DNA of 64,000 nt from assembly GCA_021292105.1 (NCBI GenBank), contig CM037863.1, forward strand, positions 7,830,442 through 7,894,441, read 5' to 3'. The translations under genes and the position numbers were made by a program. Positions 31,701 to 43,317 of this stretch are shown here, piece by piece; position 1 is the first letter of the stretch, and each line of letters begins with the position of its first letter. Below the pieces are notes generated by a model. It was not told the origin of the DNA. It saw only the letters and a program-made list of their open reading frames with translations, and did no database searches. Source of the stretch: Anadara kagoshimensis. Lineage: Eukaryota > Mollusca > Bivalvia > Arcoida > Arcidae.

Positions 31701-32395
31701 TTATGTTTTTTTAGGGTTTTGTGTTATTAAGTTGAATGAATTCTAAGCCATGAAGACATGATGTAAAATTATTTATGTTTTATCACCTAAAAGTTTGATA
31801 TTCTGTCACCAAATCAAATTATAATATTTACATTTATAGATTTTGTTAAATAAACTACTTCTACTACTAAAATATTTTATTATACTGTCACACATTTAGT
31901 CAAGATTTTAAAACATATATTTGAAACATCGTGTTAAAAAACTAAATGCCCAGCCGCAAGGGCTTACGAGACAGATTAAAAGAGCAATTTATCACTATTA
32001 AAACATGCATTAAAACTAGTAAAAAAAAACCTGTAGAAATATGTAATTAAAACTTTATACACATGATTTTAAATATATTTATAGAGTTCTAGTAAAAAAG
32101 TCTCTACGTTGATACATATTAAAAACAACCTTACTCAATGCTGACTGTAAAAGCGGATTACCCATAATAAAATCGAATTTATTGTCATCATTAAAAGTGT
32201 TAAACTCTGTTAGAAACCAAATGTAATTTATACGACCATAGTTATCATTGATCAGGTGACGCCACTCATTTCTTACTTATGTCATACGCGTGGTGGCAAT
32301 TTTTTGGCTGTTCCAATGATTGGACATGCATCCCGTAATCAGCAATATGCATATGTGTTGAATCTTTAAAGAATTATAAATCAAAATTATATTTT
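31701..32395. other. AT-rich intergenic sequence
   Basis: No feature with recognisable termini, coding potential or RNA structure. Confidence 0.35.
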
Positions 32396-32402
32396 CAAAT
32401 AT

Positions 32403-32590
32403 GCAAATTTTAAACATAACCATTGAACTGTCAAGAAATAACATTTATAATGATATAACTTTTGTTGTCGTGCAAAGAAATCATAACGCGCTAGCATAAC
32501 ATCGTTCAGTTTGCTTTGCACGTCAACGGAGGTTATAGCACTATGAACACCATTTCTAGACAGTTCAATGGTAAAAATTGTAAATTGTGT
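32403..32590. mobile_element. Palindromic MITE (family W)
   Basis: ACCATTGAACTGTC at 32418-32431 is mirrored by GACAGTTCAATGGT at 32559-32572. The inner pair GTCGTGCAAAG / CTTTGCACGTC and AT-rich outer arms extend the symmetry. The 71-codon minus frame across it is a shadow of the palindrome. Confidence 0.7.
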
Positions 32591-32767
32591 TAACAACGCC
32601 ATTGACTATTTTATTCTTCAAAAGATACCAAAACACTAACTTGTCCATGGCCAATGTAATGTAACCAAGAACAAGACACTACAAGCAAAGGACACAAACA
32701 TATGGGACTCATATTGGGACCATTTGTCCATTTGTCACAAACTTGCCGACATTTGACGAGAACGTGT

Positions 32768-33199
32768 CAGGGGCGTAGATAGGAACCAATTATAACCGAG
32801 GCAAAAATTAGAAGCTTCGAAAGCGCTTCAAACCAAGAAGCTCCCCCGAAAAACAAATAAAACAACTTAGTAACTCAAGTTTCACTCAAGATTTTCATTG
32901 AGTCAGTCGTCGAAAAGACAGCAGTTTATTAACAGTGACTAACGTACAAAATGTGGTGGTACCTTTGAAATGAAAAATACGAAATGGTCTAGAAAATTCA
33001 AAACTAATTCTTCAATATGACACCAAAACTCCTTTTACAACAAGTGAGTAACTCTTTGGTACCTTTAACATAATAATTTCATATTTTGAGATTTAATTAT
33101 TTTTATCCTTTTCTATTTTTTTTCGTGTTTCTGTGAAAAAAAAATATAATACGACTGATTTTTACCGAGGCAGTTGCCTCATAGTAAGCTACGCCCCTG
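32768..33199. mobile_element. Non-autonomous hAT element with perfect 8-bp target duplication
   Basis: Termini are CAGGGGCGTAG and CTACGCCCCTG, typical hAT ends. GAACGTGT flanks both sides exactly (32760-32767 and 33200-33207), the 8-bp duplication diagnostic of hAT transposition. Subterminal ACCGAGGCA blocks appear at both ends (near 32800 and 33162). At 432 bp there is no transposase. The intact duplication suggests a fairly recent insertion. Confidence 0.95.
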
Positions 33200-33209
33200 G
33201 AACGTGTTT

Positions 33210-33665
33210 TTAATAACGGTAAAACGGCGTCCAGTGGCGTGGTTATAGTAATTTTATATCTTCCTTCAGCATCCTATTTATTTCATTACCCTTAAATACA
33301 ATACGGTGTAAAGGGCAATTGTGTTTCCTGTATTCCGACTAACCCTTAATTAAGTATTTAAATTCTTATGCTCATCCTAAATTTTTCAAAAATCTGGTAC
33401 AAAAAGAAAAATATTTTCCATAATCTCTGTTATTTCGTCGATATCTAGATATATATATGAACATTCTTCAAAGTGACAAAAACACTTGAAACTATAATCG
33501 ACACCACAACAACATCGGCTTATTTTTGTTATTTCAGAGAACAAAATTAAATTTCAGAAGAAAATAAAATACTGATGATTTTTTTTGTTCGAGTGCAACA
33601 AATCATCACGGATTTACTTAAAATGTCAGGCCTTTGTTTAGGGTACTGGTCTCATCCGTTTGTCA
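33210..33665. other. Intergenic, nothing recognised
   Basis: AT-rich; no supported feature. Confidence 0.35.
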
Positions 33666-33667
33666 TT

Positions 33668-34060
33668 TACAGTACAGGCCTGTCGAAAGTTTACACTGGG
33701 CTAACGAAAATGAGTCAAACTTCGGCTACCGAGCGTCGGAGATATAGATAACTGATGGCAAATAAGCTACTGCGTGATATATAGCAACTGCTGACAGTGG
33801 AACCTACCCTTAAAACATCTCTCTACAATGGTCAATCGGATTTAAAGGCCAGTAAAATTTTGTTCCAAATGCTCTTTATTTATGCTATTTGAACCTCTAT
33901 ATAAGTCAGAGCTGTCCATAAAGCTATCTTTTACTGGTTCCCTTGGTAGGCCTTCATGCTGTTATAGGACAGTATATACCCAACGAGGGACGGAGATGAG
34001 CTGAGGAATCGGTACTAATTCGTTAGTCTGGCGTTAAACTTTGGATAGTTCTGTACTGTA
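33668..34060. mobile_element. MITE Q with a MITE P nested inside
   Basis: The outer ends TACAGTACAGGCCTGTCGAA (33668) and AGTTCTGTACTGTA (to 34060) are family Q termini. The centre from about 33796 (AGTGGAACCTACCCTTAAAA) to about 33970 carries P-type blocks (TTTAAAGGCCAGTAAAATTT, GAACCTCTATATAAG, TTTTACTGGTTCCCTTGGTA). P therefore inserted into Q, which sets their relative age here. Confidence 0.7.
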
Positions 34061-34064
34061 CACA

Positions 34065-34435
34065 ATATTTCCAATTTCTGTAAATATTGCTTTTATTGTG
34101 AAGATAAGACTTGTAAGTAAATAAATTACCTTTAGTGACGAACATTTAGCTTATATGATTTCATCTTCTCATGATTTATTTCTCGTTTAGTCGTATCCTA
34201 TCATTTTATTACCCTGTTTTATGTGACCAGAGATTAGCTAAGAATGTCAATGTTACAGGTTATTATTGTGTTACAACATTTCTAATAAAAACAGACTTAA
34301 CTTTTATCACTTATTTTGGACTCTCCCAGTTCTGCTATTTTATTTTGATGCTATAATTTTAGTATACGATAAATAACTTCTTTGTACTTTCGTAAATGTC
34401 CTAACATTATCTAGTCTATATAGTAATACGCCGAT
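34065..34435. other. Intergenic, nothing recognised
   Basis: A 61-codon plus frame at 34171-34356 has no recognisable features. Confidence 0.35.
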
Positions 34436-34439
34436 TTCA

Positions 34440-34695
34440 ATATAACAATGATATCAAAGCCAAAATTAGGTATAAAGCACATTCTTGCGAATCATAGTAC
34501 CCCTCATCGTCCAGGTCTGAACCCCACTCTGACTGACCCTACTGTGAGAAAGTTTGTCAGTTCGCTTGGGGAAGGTCTGATGTTTTTCCGGATACTCTAG
34601 GTTTTCCACAATCCCAGAACTGACCACCTCGATATAAGTGATAGAATCTTGACTTGAACTTATAATAGCATTGTTTCACTCCACCCCTGTCAAGA
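34440..34695 (+). repeat. SINE family A copy
   Basis: Degraded tRNA-like head, B-box-like CCAGGTCTGAACCCCACTC, the body GAGAAAGTTTGTCAGTTCGC and tail AGTGATAGAATCTTGACTTG are in family order. The overlapping 100-codon minus ORF is antisense SINE. Confidence 0.7.
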
Positions 34696-34864
34696 CTAAG
34701 GTCTCCTCCATGCAACTGGTCAGTCATTATTAAGTGGAAACAAGTGTTGAGTAAAGTATAAAAGAAGATTCTGAAGATGAACTTAGCAGATAACAAGTCA
34801 CAAAAAGTATTGTCTTTTACTTTGGCTGTTGTCAAGCTAATGTGTTTCAATTGCACCAATCTGC

Positions 34865-35575
34865 CTCATTTTGTTGTTTAAAAAGTCAGAGCACCTGTTT
34901 CACAATCATTTTAACTAAGATTTTTCTTATATTAAATTAAATTGGTCAAAATTGAAATTTTAATAATTTGACAATCTTTAAGATATTTAGGGGTTTAATG
35001 ATGTGTCATTTTGAGCCGGGATCAATTTTAGCTTAAACAATTTGTACTATTTTTTAACAAAAACATCTGATAGTAGTTCAAAAGAAGAGTATCCAAACTA
35101 GGCTAAATTTAAGTAAAGGAACATCTTAGTTAAGGAATGATTGTCAAACCGGGGCCTGTTTTATGTCAACCTTAGAACGGTTACCAACTAAAAATGGTTT
35201 TGGTAATTTTAACCTGATAATTTATTCTAGACGAATAATGTATTTTTTTGAGGAAAACGGAACAAACAAGTAGGAAGGGGTCTAAAGTGCACACTGACAG
35301 ATCACAGTGGAGCTCACTGCCTAGGTTTGAATTCTACCGGGTCCGTCGGTATTTCTATTTTTTTTGGGGGGGGGGGGTTAAGAGTGTTAAAAACTGTATA
35401 AAATTTTCACATGCAAAATGTTCCTTAAGGTATCAGTTCTAATTTTAGCTTTTAATAAGATAAATTTATTTATATAAAAATAATTCCTTAATACATAATA
35501 TCCAAAAATCTATACCTATCTATATATAAGTAAAATAATTTGATAAATGATTTACTAAATAATTCATACTGAGGG
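34865..35575. other. Intergenic with SINE-head relic and G run
   Basis: Near 35272-35350, GGGGTCTAAAGTGCACACTG ... GGTTTGAATTCTACCGGGTC resembles a family A head, followed by a run of 11 G (35365-35378 region). Otherwise nothing. Confidence 0.4.
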
Positions 35576-35579
35576 GAAA

Positions 35580-36115
35580 ACAGTAATTTATCTAGTGGAG
35601 ATTTGTCATACAGAGATCAAGGCTTCATATATGAAGAAAAAGTTCACAGGAAGGGTAAAACCTACAGGGGATTTTCGTTTGAATATAGTGAAGTTCCCAA
35701 AATATTTTTTGTCAATGGCTAAAGTCGTTCTTTGCTAAAACCAGAGAAACTAAAAAACACAAAAATAGAAAATTGTTGAAAATTGTATTGAAAAATCATA
35801 GTAATTTGTCTAATAGAGATTTGTTACACAGAGATCAAGGCTTCATATATGAAGAAAAAGTTCACAGGAAGGGTAAAACCTACAGGGGATTTTCTTTTGA
35901 ATATAGTGAAGTTCCCAAAATATTTTTTGTCAATGGCTATAGTAGTTTTTTGCTAAAAACAAGAAATTAAAAACAAAATATCAAAATACTTTATTTTTAT
36001 TTTTGGGGTTGAAAATTGTATTACAATATCACAGTAATTTGTCATATAGAGATCAAGGATTTATATATGAAAAAAGTTCACAGAAAGGGTAAATTTTACA
36101 CAAAATTTTGTCAAT
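35580..36115. repeat. Tandem repeat, 214-bp period, about 2.4 copies
   Basis: AGAGATCAAGGCTTCATATA + TGAAGAAAAAGTTCACAGGA occurs at 35612, at 35826 and, more diverged, at 36047. Copies 1 and 2 are almost identical over AACCTACAGGGGATTTTC and GAAGTTCCCAAAATATTTTT. A 65-codon plus frame covers copy 2 only and is not called. Confidence 0.9.
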
Positions 36116-36134
36116 CACATGTACATAATGAAGT

Positions 36135-36345
36135 GTTATATTTATCGAAATAAAACAATACTACGGGGTCCTTGGGACGGATGCTCCGTGTCACGACAGG
36201 TGTGGCATGTAAAAGAACCCTCCCTGCATATTGTTCTGAGCCTACTGCAAGGTAAATATTTCTGCTACTTCACCCATACCTGGTGAAGTTTCGATATAAG
36301 TGATATATTCTTGACTAGGTCGTAAACCCCCATTCAATCAAATCA
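36135..36345 (+). repeat. SINE body and tail fragment
   Basis: GGATGCTCCGTGTCACGACA, GTAAAAGAACCCTCCCTGCA, CACCCATACCTGGTGAAG and the tail AGTGATATATTCTTGACTAG. It resembles the antisense fragment at 48725-49005, so it is a second SINE subfamily lacking its head here. Confidence 0.6.
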
Positions 36346-36409
36346 TTATGTTTTTGTTGATTGTTATATCATATATGCCATAAACATTTAAACTTTAGCT
36401 AAAATCCGA

Positions 36410-36755
36410 GAGTTGAGTTGAGTAATGGTGTTAACGTCCCAGTCAAGAATATTTCACTTATATCGAGACGTCGCAAGCTATAGGCGAAAGTGCAGAAATT
36501 GTGCCTGTGCGTTGCGCTGATGGCATTATACAGCAGAGTTCTTTAACGTGCCAAGCCTACACGGGACACGGGACCTCGTTTATTTTAAGTTCCCATCCGA
36601 AAGAACTGCGACTTTCATTTCGTAATGCTAAGTGCTTGATGAAAGAACAGTAACCACCCACTTTCAAGTATTGGGTCAGACCCGGCTGGGGATCGAACCC
36701 ACGAACTCCCACTTACGAAGCGAGCACCGGCTCTACCAACCAAGCTACCGCAGTG
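36410..36755 (-). repeat. SINE family B, antisense full copy
   Basis: Tail-first on plus: GTAATGGTGTTAACGTCCCA, GAGACGTCGCAAGCTATAGG, GCGCTGATGGCATTATACAG, then GATCGAACCCACGAACTCCC and the tRNA-like head ending CTACCGCAGTGG. It supplies the uninterrupted version of the site split at 14837. Confidence 0.85.
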
Positions 36756-36769
36756 GTAAAAAAAACCCG

Positions 36770-37410
36770 TCCAAACAAGAGTAATACTTGTATATATAAA
36801 AGAAAAGAAAAGCAAATGTCTGGAGGTGTGGTTATTGTATCATTTTAATGCTTTGCAGTTTTGGGATGACCTTGTTTTAACTTATTTTTACAGATTTCCA
36901 TAAAAATAGATATTTTAGTCCATTGAGAAGTTCACCCCCCATCCTTGGCCTTGTCTCTTCACTGGGTAATCTGTTAATATTTCGGTATTGATTATCATAA
37001 TTATATTGAAAAAGTTAAATCTTTGAAAATCTTCCAATAATCTGATTTTTCAAAGATATACCACATAAGTAGATAAGTATACTTGGGTCCTTATTTACAA
37101 AGTAACGTACACCATACACGGGGTGACAGGTTGTTAACTCTCGATTATGGCCATTGACATTATTTCACAACCAAGTGACATGCATGCTAAATTCTCCCAA
37201 CAATTTCAGAATTGATTGCTTCAACATCAACATCAATTATTATCTCAACAACGTCATATTGACACAAAGGCGATAAATTTGTGTGTTTAACAAACATTAC
37301 TTGTTATAATAAAAGTAAAACAGTGTTTTATTGCGCCATTTTAATGAGTTTGGAAAATAATCGAAAGAATCTTTTGATGAAAATCCATAAGAAAAATATA
37401 GGATTTTAGG
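36770..37410. other. Intergenic, nothing recognised
   Basis: AT-rich; no supported gene or repeat boundary. Confidence 0.35.
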
Positions 37411-37420
37411 AATTTTAAAG

Positions 37421-37655
37421 TACAGTCCAACTGCCAAAAAGCTCACCCCTATATAAGGGCCACCTGCTTATAAAGGCCAGTAGAATTGTGTCCCAATTGT
37501 TCTTTATTATTATTATTTGAACCTGTATATAGGTCACCTCCATAAAGACCACTTTTACTGGTTCCCTTTGGGTGGCCTTTATAGACAAGTTTGACTGTAT
37601 GGCGATAAGAGAGGTCGCAGTGTTATTAAGGGTCATTAAAACAAGTTTAACTGTA
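37421..37655. mobile_element. MITE family P with an array-like right extension
   Basis: TACAGTCCAACTGCCAAAAAGC to GCCTTTATAGACAAGTTTGACTGTA (read 37421-37599) is a P element. The next about 55 bp (GGCGATAAGAGAGGTCGCAGTG, ending AAACAAGTTTAACTGTAT) resemble one unit of the 60-bp array at 12411-13485. Confidence 0.75.
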
Positions 37656-37659
37656 TATA

Positions 37660-38135
37660 AATTCATCATTTTTAACATATACGTGTATACCATTCTTGTT
37701 TGACTAACATGTTACCTTTTGACGGTTTCTTTTACAACCCAAACATAAACAAGACCAATCTCTTGAGAAACGAACTCGTCGTCCCTAACATTACCTATTT
37801 GTTATTTCAAAGATTTGATCTTGTGACCTCGGCCTATGTACCGAAATCTGGTATGATAACAAAAAATATTCATTCAAGTAAACACAATGGCGGAGAAGCG
37901 ATAGAACCTTCGCCATTTTATCTTTGTTCCCTCTCTCTTTTTGCGTTATTGAACTTTCGTTACGTCGCTTAGTTAAACAAACGCCATTTTATTTCCGAAA
38001 TTACAGTTTACAAAAATCATTTACAATATATACAGAGCATCCCTGAACAAGAGTATGTCTCTTATATATAGACCATTCTCCTTAACAATTGTTAATTAAC
38101 AATTTTACTATTTTACAGAAAGAAAACATGTGTGC
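37660..38135. other. Intergenic, nothing recognised
   Basis: A 90-codon plus frame at 37700-37972 has no recognisable domain or splice context and is not called as a gene. Confidence 0.35.
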
Positions 38136-38139
38136 TTTA

Positions 38140-38140
38140 A

Positions 38141-38199
<59 letters not shown>

Positions 38200-38245
38200 A
38201 AATAAAATAAAATAAATAAATAAGTAAATAAATAAATAAATAAAG
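38140..38245. repeat. (AAAT)n microsatellite
   Basis: About 25 units with a few AAAAT and AAGT interruptions. Confidence 0.95.
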
Positions 38246-38407
38246 TGCGTAGGGTAAAAAATCAAAGAATGAATTAAAATTTCAAAATACAATAATTTCG
38301 CTTCGCTCTTTTGCCAACGTATTTTTGATAATGCAAATGACCCTAAAATTTAGTTACTGATCCAAAGGACTATTATTAGACTAATCACTAGTCCATGTGT
38401 TGTCGAA

Positions 38408-38655
38408 TTTTGTGAAAGCACGTTCGGTCTGATTTTATGGTGTCTTCTAGGACCAGTAAAATTCCCAAATTTTGTGAAAGCACGTTCGGTCTGATTTTAT
38501 GGTGTCTTCTAGGACCAGTAAAATTCCCAAATTTTGTGAAAGCACGTTCGGTCTGATTTTATGGTGTCTTCTAGGACCAGTAAAATTCCCAAATTTTGTG
38601 AAAGCACGTTCGGTCTGATTTTATGGTGTCTTCTAGGACCAGTAAAATTCCCAAA
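38408..38655. repeat. 62-bp minisatellite, four identical units
   Basis: The unit is AATTTTGTGAAAGCACGTTC, GGTCTGATTTTATGGTGTCT, TCTAGGACCAGTAAAATTCC, CA. The copies appear identical, which suggests very recent expansion or ongoing homogenisation. Confidence 0.97.
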
Positions 38656-38761
38656 AAGATCGCATACCACTCGGTCCATTAAACTAACCTGTAAACACCG
38701 TTAGACAAGAAGAAAATATTTTCTCACTTGTGTTCGATCTTGATGGAATATGCAGTATATT

Positions 38762-39047
38762 AAGTGAGTGAGTGAGTAATGGGGTTTAACGTCCCAGTCA
38801 AGAATATTTCACTTATATCGAGACGTCGTCAGCTATAGGCGAATGTGCAGAAATTTTGCATGTGCGTTGCGCTGATGGCATTATACAGCAGGGTTCTTTA
38901 GCGTGCCAAGCCTACCAAGACACGGGACCTCGGTTATTTTAAGTTCCCATCCGAAAGAACCGTGACTTTCATTTCGTAATGCGGAGTGCTTGGCGAAAGA
39001 ACAGTCACTACCCACTTTTAAGTCTTGGGTCAGACGCGGCCGGGGTT
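38762..39047 (-). repeat. 5'-truncated SINE family B with 11-bp target duplication
   Basis: The antisense body and tail are present (AATGGGGTTTAACGTCCCAG ... GAACCGTGACTTTCATTTCG), but the tRNA-like head is missing after GACGCGGCCGGGG. TGCAGTATATT flanks both sides (38751-38761 and 39048-39058). The tail has become an AGTG run. The missing 5' end shows reverse transcription stopped early. The 90-codon minus ORF here is the SINE itself. Confidence 0.92.
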
Positions 39048-39059
39048 TGCAGTATATTG

Positions 39060-39590
39060 GAGCGGTTTGAGTATGAATACCCGTAACGTCTTTTACACAA
39101 GGTTTATAGACATTAGACAAACTCGGGTCAATGAAATGTGAATCTCTTATCAATGTTGATGCTTTGTACCAAGTTTAGCAAAATAGTGTTTCATACTTTT
39201 GGAGAGGAAGTTCATGACGGACGGACATTCGAATTTAATATCTCCTTTTTTAAAAAAAAGCGAGGTATTAAAACAGTGGTGGTCATGATCTACGTCTTTT
39301 GTTATTTTAGCCGCTTTGTGGTGCAGATTTTTTTTGAAAAATTATGAAATTATTAAATCATTTGTCTTATTTAAGCTACGACTTTATTGCTAAGAGAAAT
39401 TTGATAAATTATAAGATGACATCATTTTTATCTATTTTTTCCATTAAAAAAAACAACTAAAAATCGGATATGAGACATCTTTTATTGTTTAAATTTAGCT
39501 TTTGGGTGCCGATTCTTATGATTAAAATGATAAATTTGATTAAAATATGAAATAAAATTCAGACATCACCAAGAAACTGTCCAATATATT
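39060..39590. other. AT-rich intergenic stretch
   Basis: Part of it (about 39430-39590, CAGACATCACCAAGAA) is similar to 43950-44080 (CAGCTATCACCAAGAA), so the flanks of the 39594-43877 interval appear related. Confidence 0.35.
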
Positions 39591-42579
39591 ATACAGTAGG
39601 ATAGCCAACCCGGCCAGCGCATTGATTCATCAAACAAAATTTCACGCGCAGACAAAGTGAAAAAATTGTCAAAAATTTGAATTCACTAGAGGCGGTAAAA
39701 TTACATAATATTTATTTCACTGCGAGATTTTAATACTATTTGTAGTATTTTATCGTCTTTTGAGGACAAAAGTGAGTCATTAAAGACGATTTTTATCAAA
39801 GTTGGTAAGAATTTAACAATTTAAATCGTAATTGAATGTCAGTCACCGGCGAAAAATTGAAAATTGAAACTTTAAAAAATATCATTCTGTGTACGCAGTT
39901 CCTCATGCACCAAAGATGTTTTTACATGAACGGAAAGAACTTTTTCTCACCGTTATTTTGATGTATAATTTGTCAAATAATTTTCTTTACACAAAAAACG
40001 TACCAGTTTCAAATGTCGAAAAAATCGATGACATTGCCGGATTCTCGATCATGGGCCGCCCCCTTTCCGGCTAATTTGACACAGAAAAAATGCTAAGACA
40101 GCTTCCTTATTGTGTGTTATGTATAAATTTGATAATCGAGAGACGCTGTGGAGATATTTTGTTGAAATAAAGTAAGTTTTTCCTTTAAAATATTGTATTT
40201 TCACTCCATTTCTCGTCTAATCTGCCGATTTTTTGGAACTACTTCCAGTCGGACATATTTGATTAGCATTCGTCCCGCTTCGATCACAATTTTATCATGC
40301 AGAAAATGTCATCGTGTATTTTGGACCAAATAATCAAGATTTTTTGCCTTATTTGTCATGTTTGATCGATCTGCATGGCTGTTGAACACACTAGATACGC
40401 ATGTGTTCTAATTTTACCCATATGGACTCGGGATCTGTACCAATACAGTGTACAGTGCAACCTGCTTATGTAGGGCTAGTTAGGGACTCGGAATTACTGA
40501 AAATTACCAACTGATTTGCTTTGCTGGCAAAATATAAACAGGACCTGTCTGTCATATCAGTACATATCATTGGATAAATAAGCTAACATCATTAAAGAGG
40601 GTTAGACTGGATTTTTCTTTATGAAATATTTCCCAAAATGAGGAAACATCTCCCATGTTAGTTTAGCACTAGTCTACACAACATTGGTCTTTATTATTTA
40701 AATTTTTGTTTCTGTTCTGATGTCAATAACCCCGGCATTATTATTTTAGTACAATTTAGACATGAAAAGTTGACTACTTTGCTTCATTAAAAGTTTTAAG
40801 TCAATTTGACATAGCACAAATAACATTTAAAATAGACTATGTGGAAGTAGGAAATAGGAAAAGTGAATACCAATCATGTGGATTTCATTTGACTTGGTTA
40901 AAAATTTAACTCCATATTATAATGATTAAATATAGATCTGTAAAATATTTAGGAATTTCAGTAATTTCTGTAAAATTGCAAAATTCTGATAAACAAATAT
41001 CACCTTCTTTCAGGAAAATTCATGGGAACTGGTTTGATAATAACTTTAAGAAATAAGTTTATGCAAATGCAGTGAAATCCATGCCACAGTGTATCCAAAT
41101 GGGCATTATTAGTTTGAAAGAATTCAAAATAGTTGTAACACACTAGGCCTATTCCAGATTTATTGATTTATCAGTTAAATTTAGAATTGATTGGTTGGTA
41201 TACACACTCCATTCAAGATTATTTCAATTATAATATCAGGTAAATGAGATTAATTGGGAAACTAGGTACAGGGGTGAATATTTGCAGGGGCCCAGTAGAC
41301 AATGGCTTCTAAAATTGAGTGTGGGTCACTTAATGTTTACACATTTAAGCCATTTATTACTGTTACAAATTCTTTTATGAAGTGAGCTGGCCCCAAACTC
41401 AAAATAGTTAGGCTTCATCCCTGAGGTAAAACACACCCCTCAACAAGAGAACTGGCAAACTTCCTGACATAGTAAGATTTTAACCTATGCTGTTACCTGT
41501 ATGCTACACTTCAGACAAGGGTGCATGAAAAGCATTTCAAGTGGTGAAAAAAAGAGATATTCAGTATCAAGAGAAGCATTCAATTCATAAATGTGTAATG
41601 GTATATAATTCCCAGTATGTTAAGGATATTGATATGTGTTGATTTTTTAATTCTATATAAAATGAAACATTCATAAATGTCTGATGATATCTAATTCCTA
41701 GTGTATTAAAGATATTGTTATGTTTTGATTTTACATGAAATGAGACATTCAACATTATTACAATTTACAAAGTTGGTTTAGTCAGACATAATGCATTTTT
41801 CTTTGAAAAATGTTCCATTATGTGTAAACAGTAATAACCATGAGTGTTCATTCTTGGATTTTTTCAGATGGGTTCATTTCTAATAAAATTCCTCTAATAA
41901 CAAGTTGAATAACATCAATAATTTTACATACATCTAATGTTTGATGTGACTTGTAGTCTTTTAGACCGATGTAAAAGCTTTTGTAATGAAGTATTTAAAA
42001 GTTTCATATAATGTAGCTTTTCTATATGACAATGCTATCAAATATTTTGAACTTGCATTTGAAATCTAATTTCAAATGTGGCCCACTATGGCCTTTACAA
42101 TGGTGCCATTTGGCAAAATAAAGGATCAACAGCCCCTTTCTAGAATGAACACTGCCATATGATCCCATAGTTTTTGATTTATTTGTAAATGATTTATCTA
42201 TTTATCATAGCCAGAACAACTAGAAAGTATCTGTCCCCCATAAAATCACCTGTTTGTGTAGTTTATAAATTATATTTGACAATTTAGACAATTTTAGTCC
42301 TTTTAAATGCTATTATGGCCACTTGTCATTCATTTAACAAACAACAATATGACAAAATTTCTAACTATCTGCCTGTTCATATTTTTTTTTAACTTTTTAG
42401 TAATTCAATATTTTTTATTTTTTAAATGTTAATTTTGTTCATATAAAAATATTTGTTTTATTTTTCCAAAACATATCTGAGGTTACTTTCCATGGTACCC
42501 ATGCCACATTTCATGTCAGTACCTTGAGGAAAGACAAAATGCAACTTATTTTGATCTCTTTATGTATTTACCCTATTTG

Positions 42580-42644
42580 TCATCACTAACCTGCTCAACA
42601 TACTGTGTCCCAGCTCTAACTTATTTCTCTGTAGAATGTCTGAT

Positions 42645-42699
<55 letters not shown>

Positions 42700-42919
42700 T
42701 TATTTATTTTTATTTATTATCATCTCTAACCTGCTAGACATTTTTTAACCTGCTCAACATACTGTGTCCCAGCTCTTACTTATTTCTCTGTAGAATGTCT
42801 GTTTTATTTATTTATCTATTTATTTTTATTTATTATCATCTCTAACCTGCTAGACATTTTGTCACCTGCTCAACATACTGTGTCCCAGCTCTAACTTATT
42901 TCTCTGTAGAATTTCTGAT

Positions 42920-42966
<47 letters not shown>

Positions 42967-42985
42967 TTATCATATATTTATTTAT
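42580..42985. repeat. Three-copy repeat with expanded (TTTA)n
   Basis: AACCTGCTCAACATACTGTG + TCCCAGCTCTAACTTATTTC + TCTGTAGAATGTCTGATTTA occurs near 42590, 42750 and 42867. Each copy runs into a TTTA microsatellite of different length. The unit probably spread by unequal exchange between TTTA runs. Confidence 0.85.
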
Positions 42986-43088
42986 CATTTATTTATTTTT
43001 TTTAATGTAGGCCCTATTTATTTATTCCTGTTGGGGTCAACAAACACATGTCAAGATGAGGATGCCTGTTGCAAAAAAAATCGATAAA

Positions 43089-43317
43089 TACAGCACTACA
43101 GACCTGTACAAAGTTTAGCATCCAGCTAACGAATTAGTGCCGACAGCCCATATTGGTTTCTCGTTTGGTGTTTATATCGACAGCAGTTGCCATCTATCTC
43201 TCGGCAGCTTTTCGACCGCTACCTTTCCATACCTTAGGCACTCGGCAGTCGAGCTTTGACTTCTTTTGGTTAGCTTAGTGTTAAACTTTCGACAGGTCTG
43301 TACTGTACATTGCGTGT
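43089..43317. mobile_element. MITE family Q
   Basis: The left end ACAGACCTGTACAAAGTTTA ... CAGCTAACGAATTAGT and the right end GGTTAGCTTAGTGTTAAACT ... GACAGGTCTGTACTGTA are inverted repeats. Interior non-coding. Confidence 0.75.
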
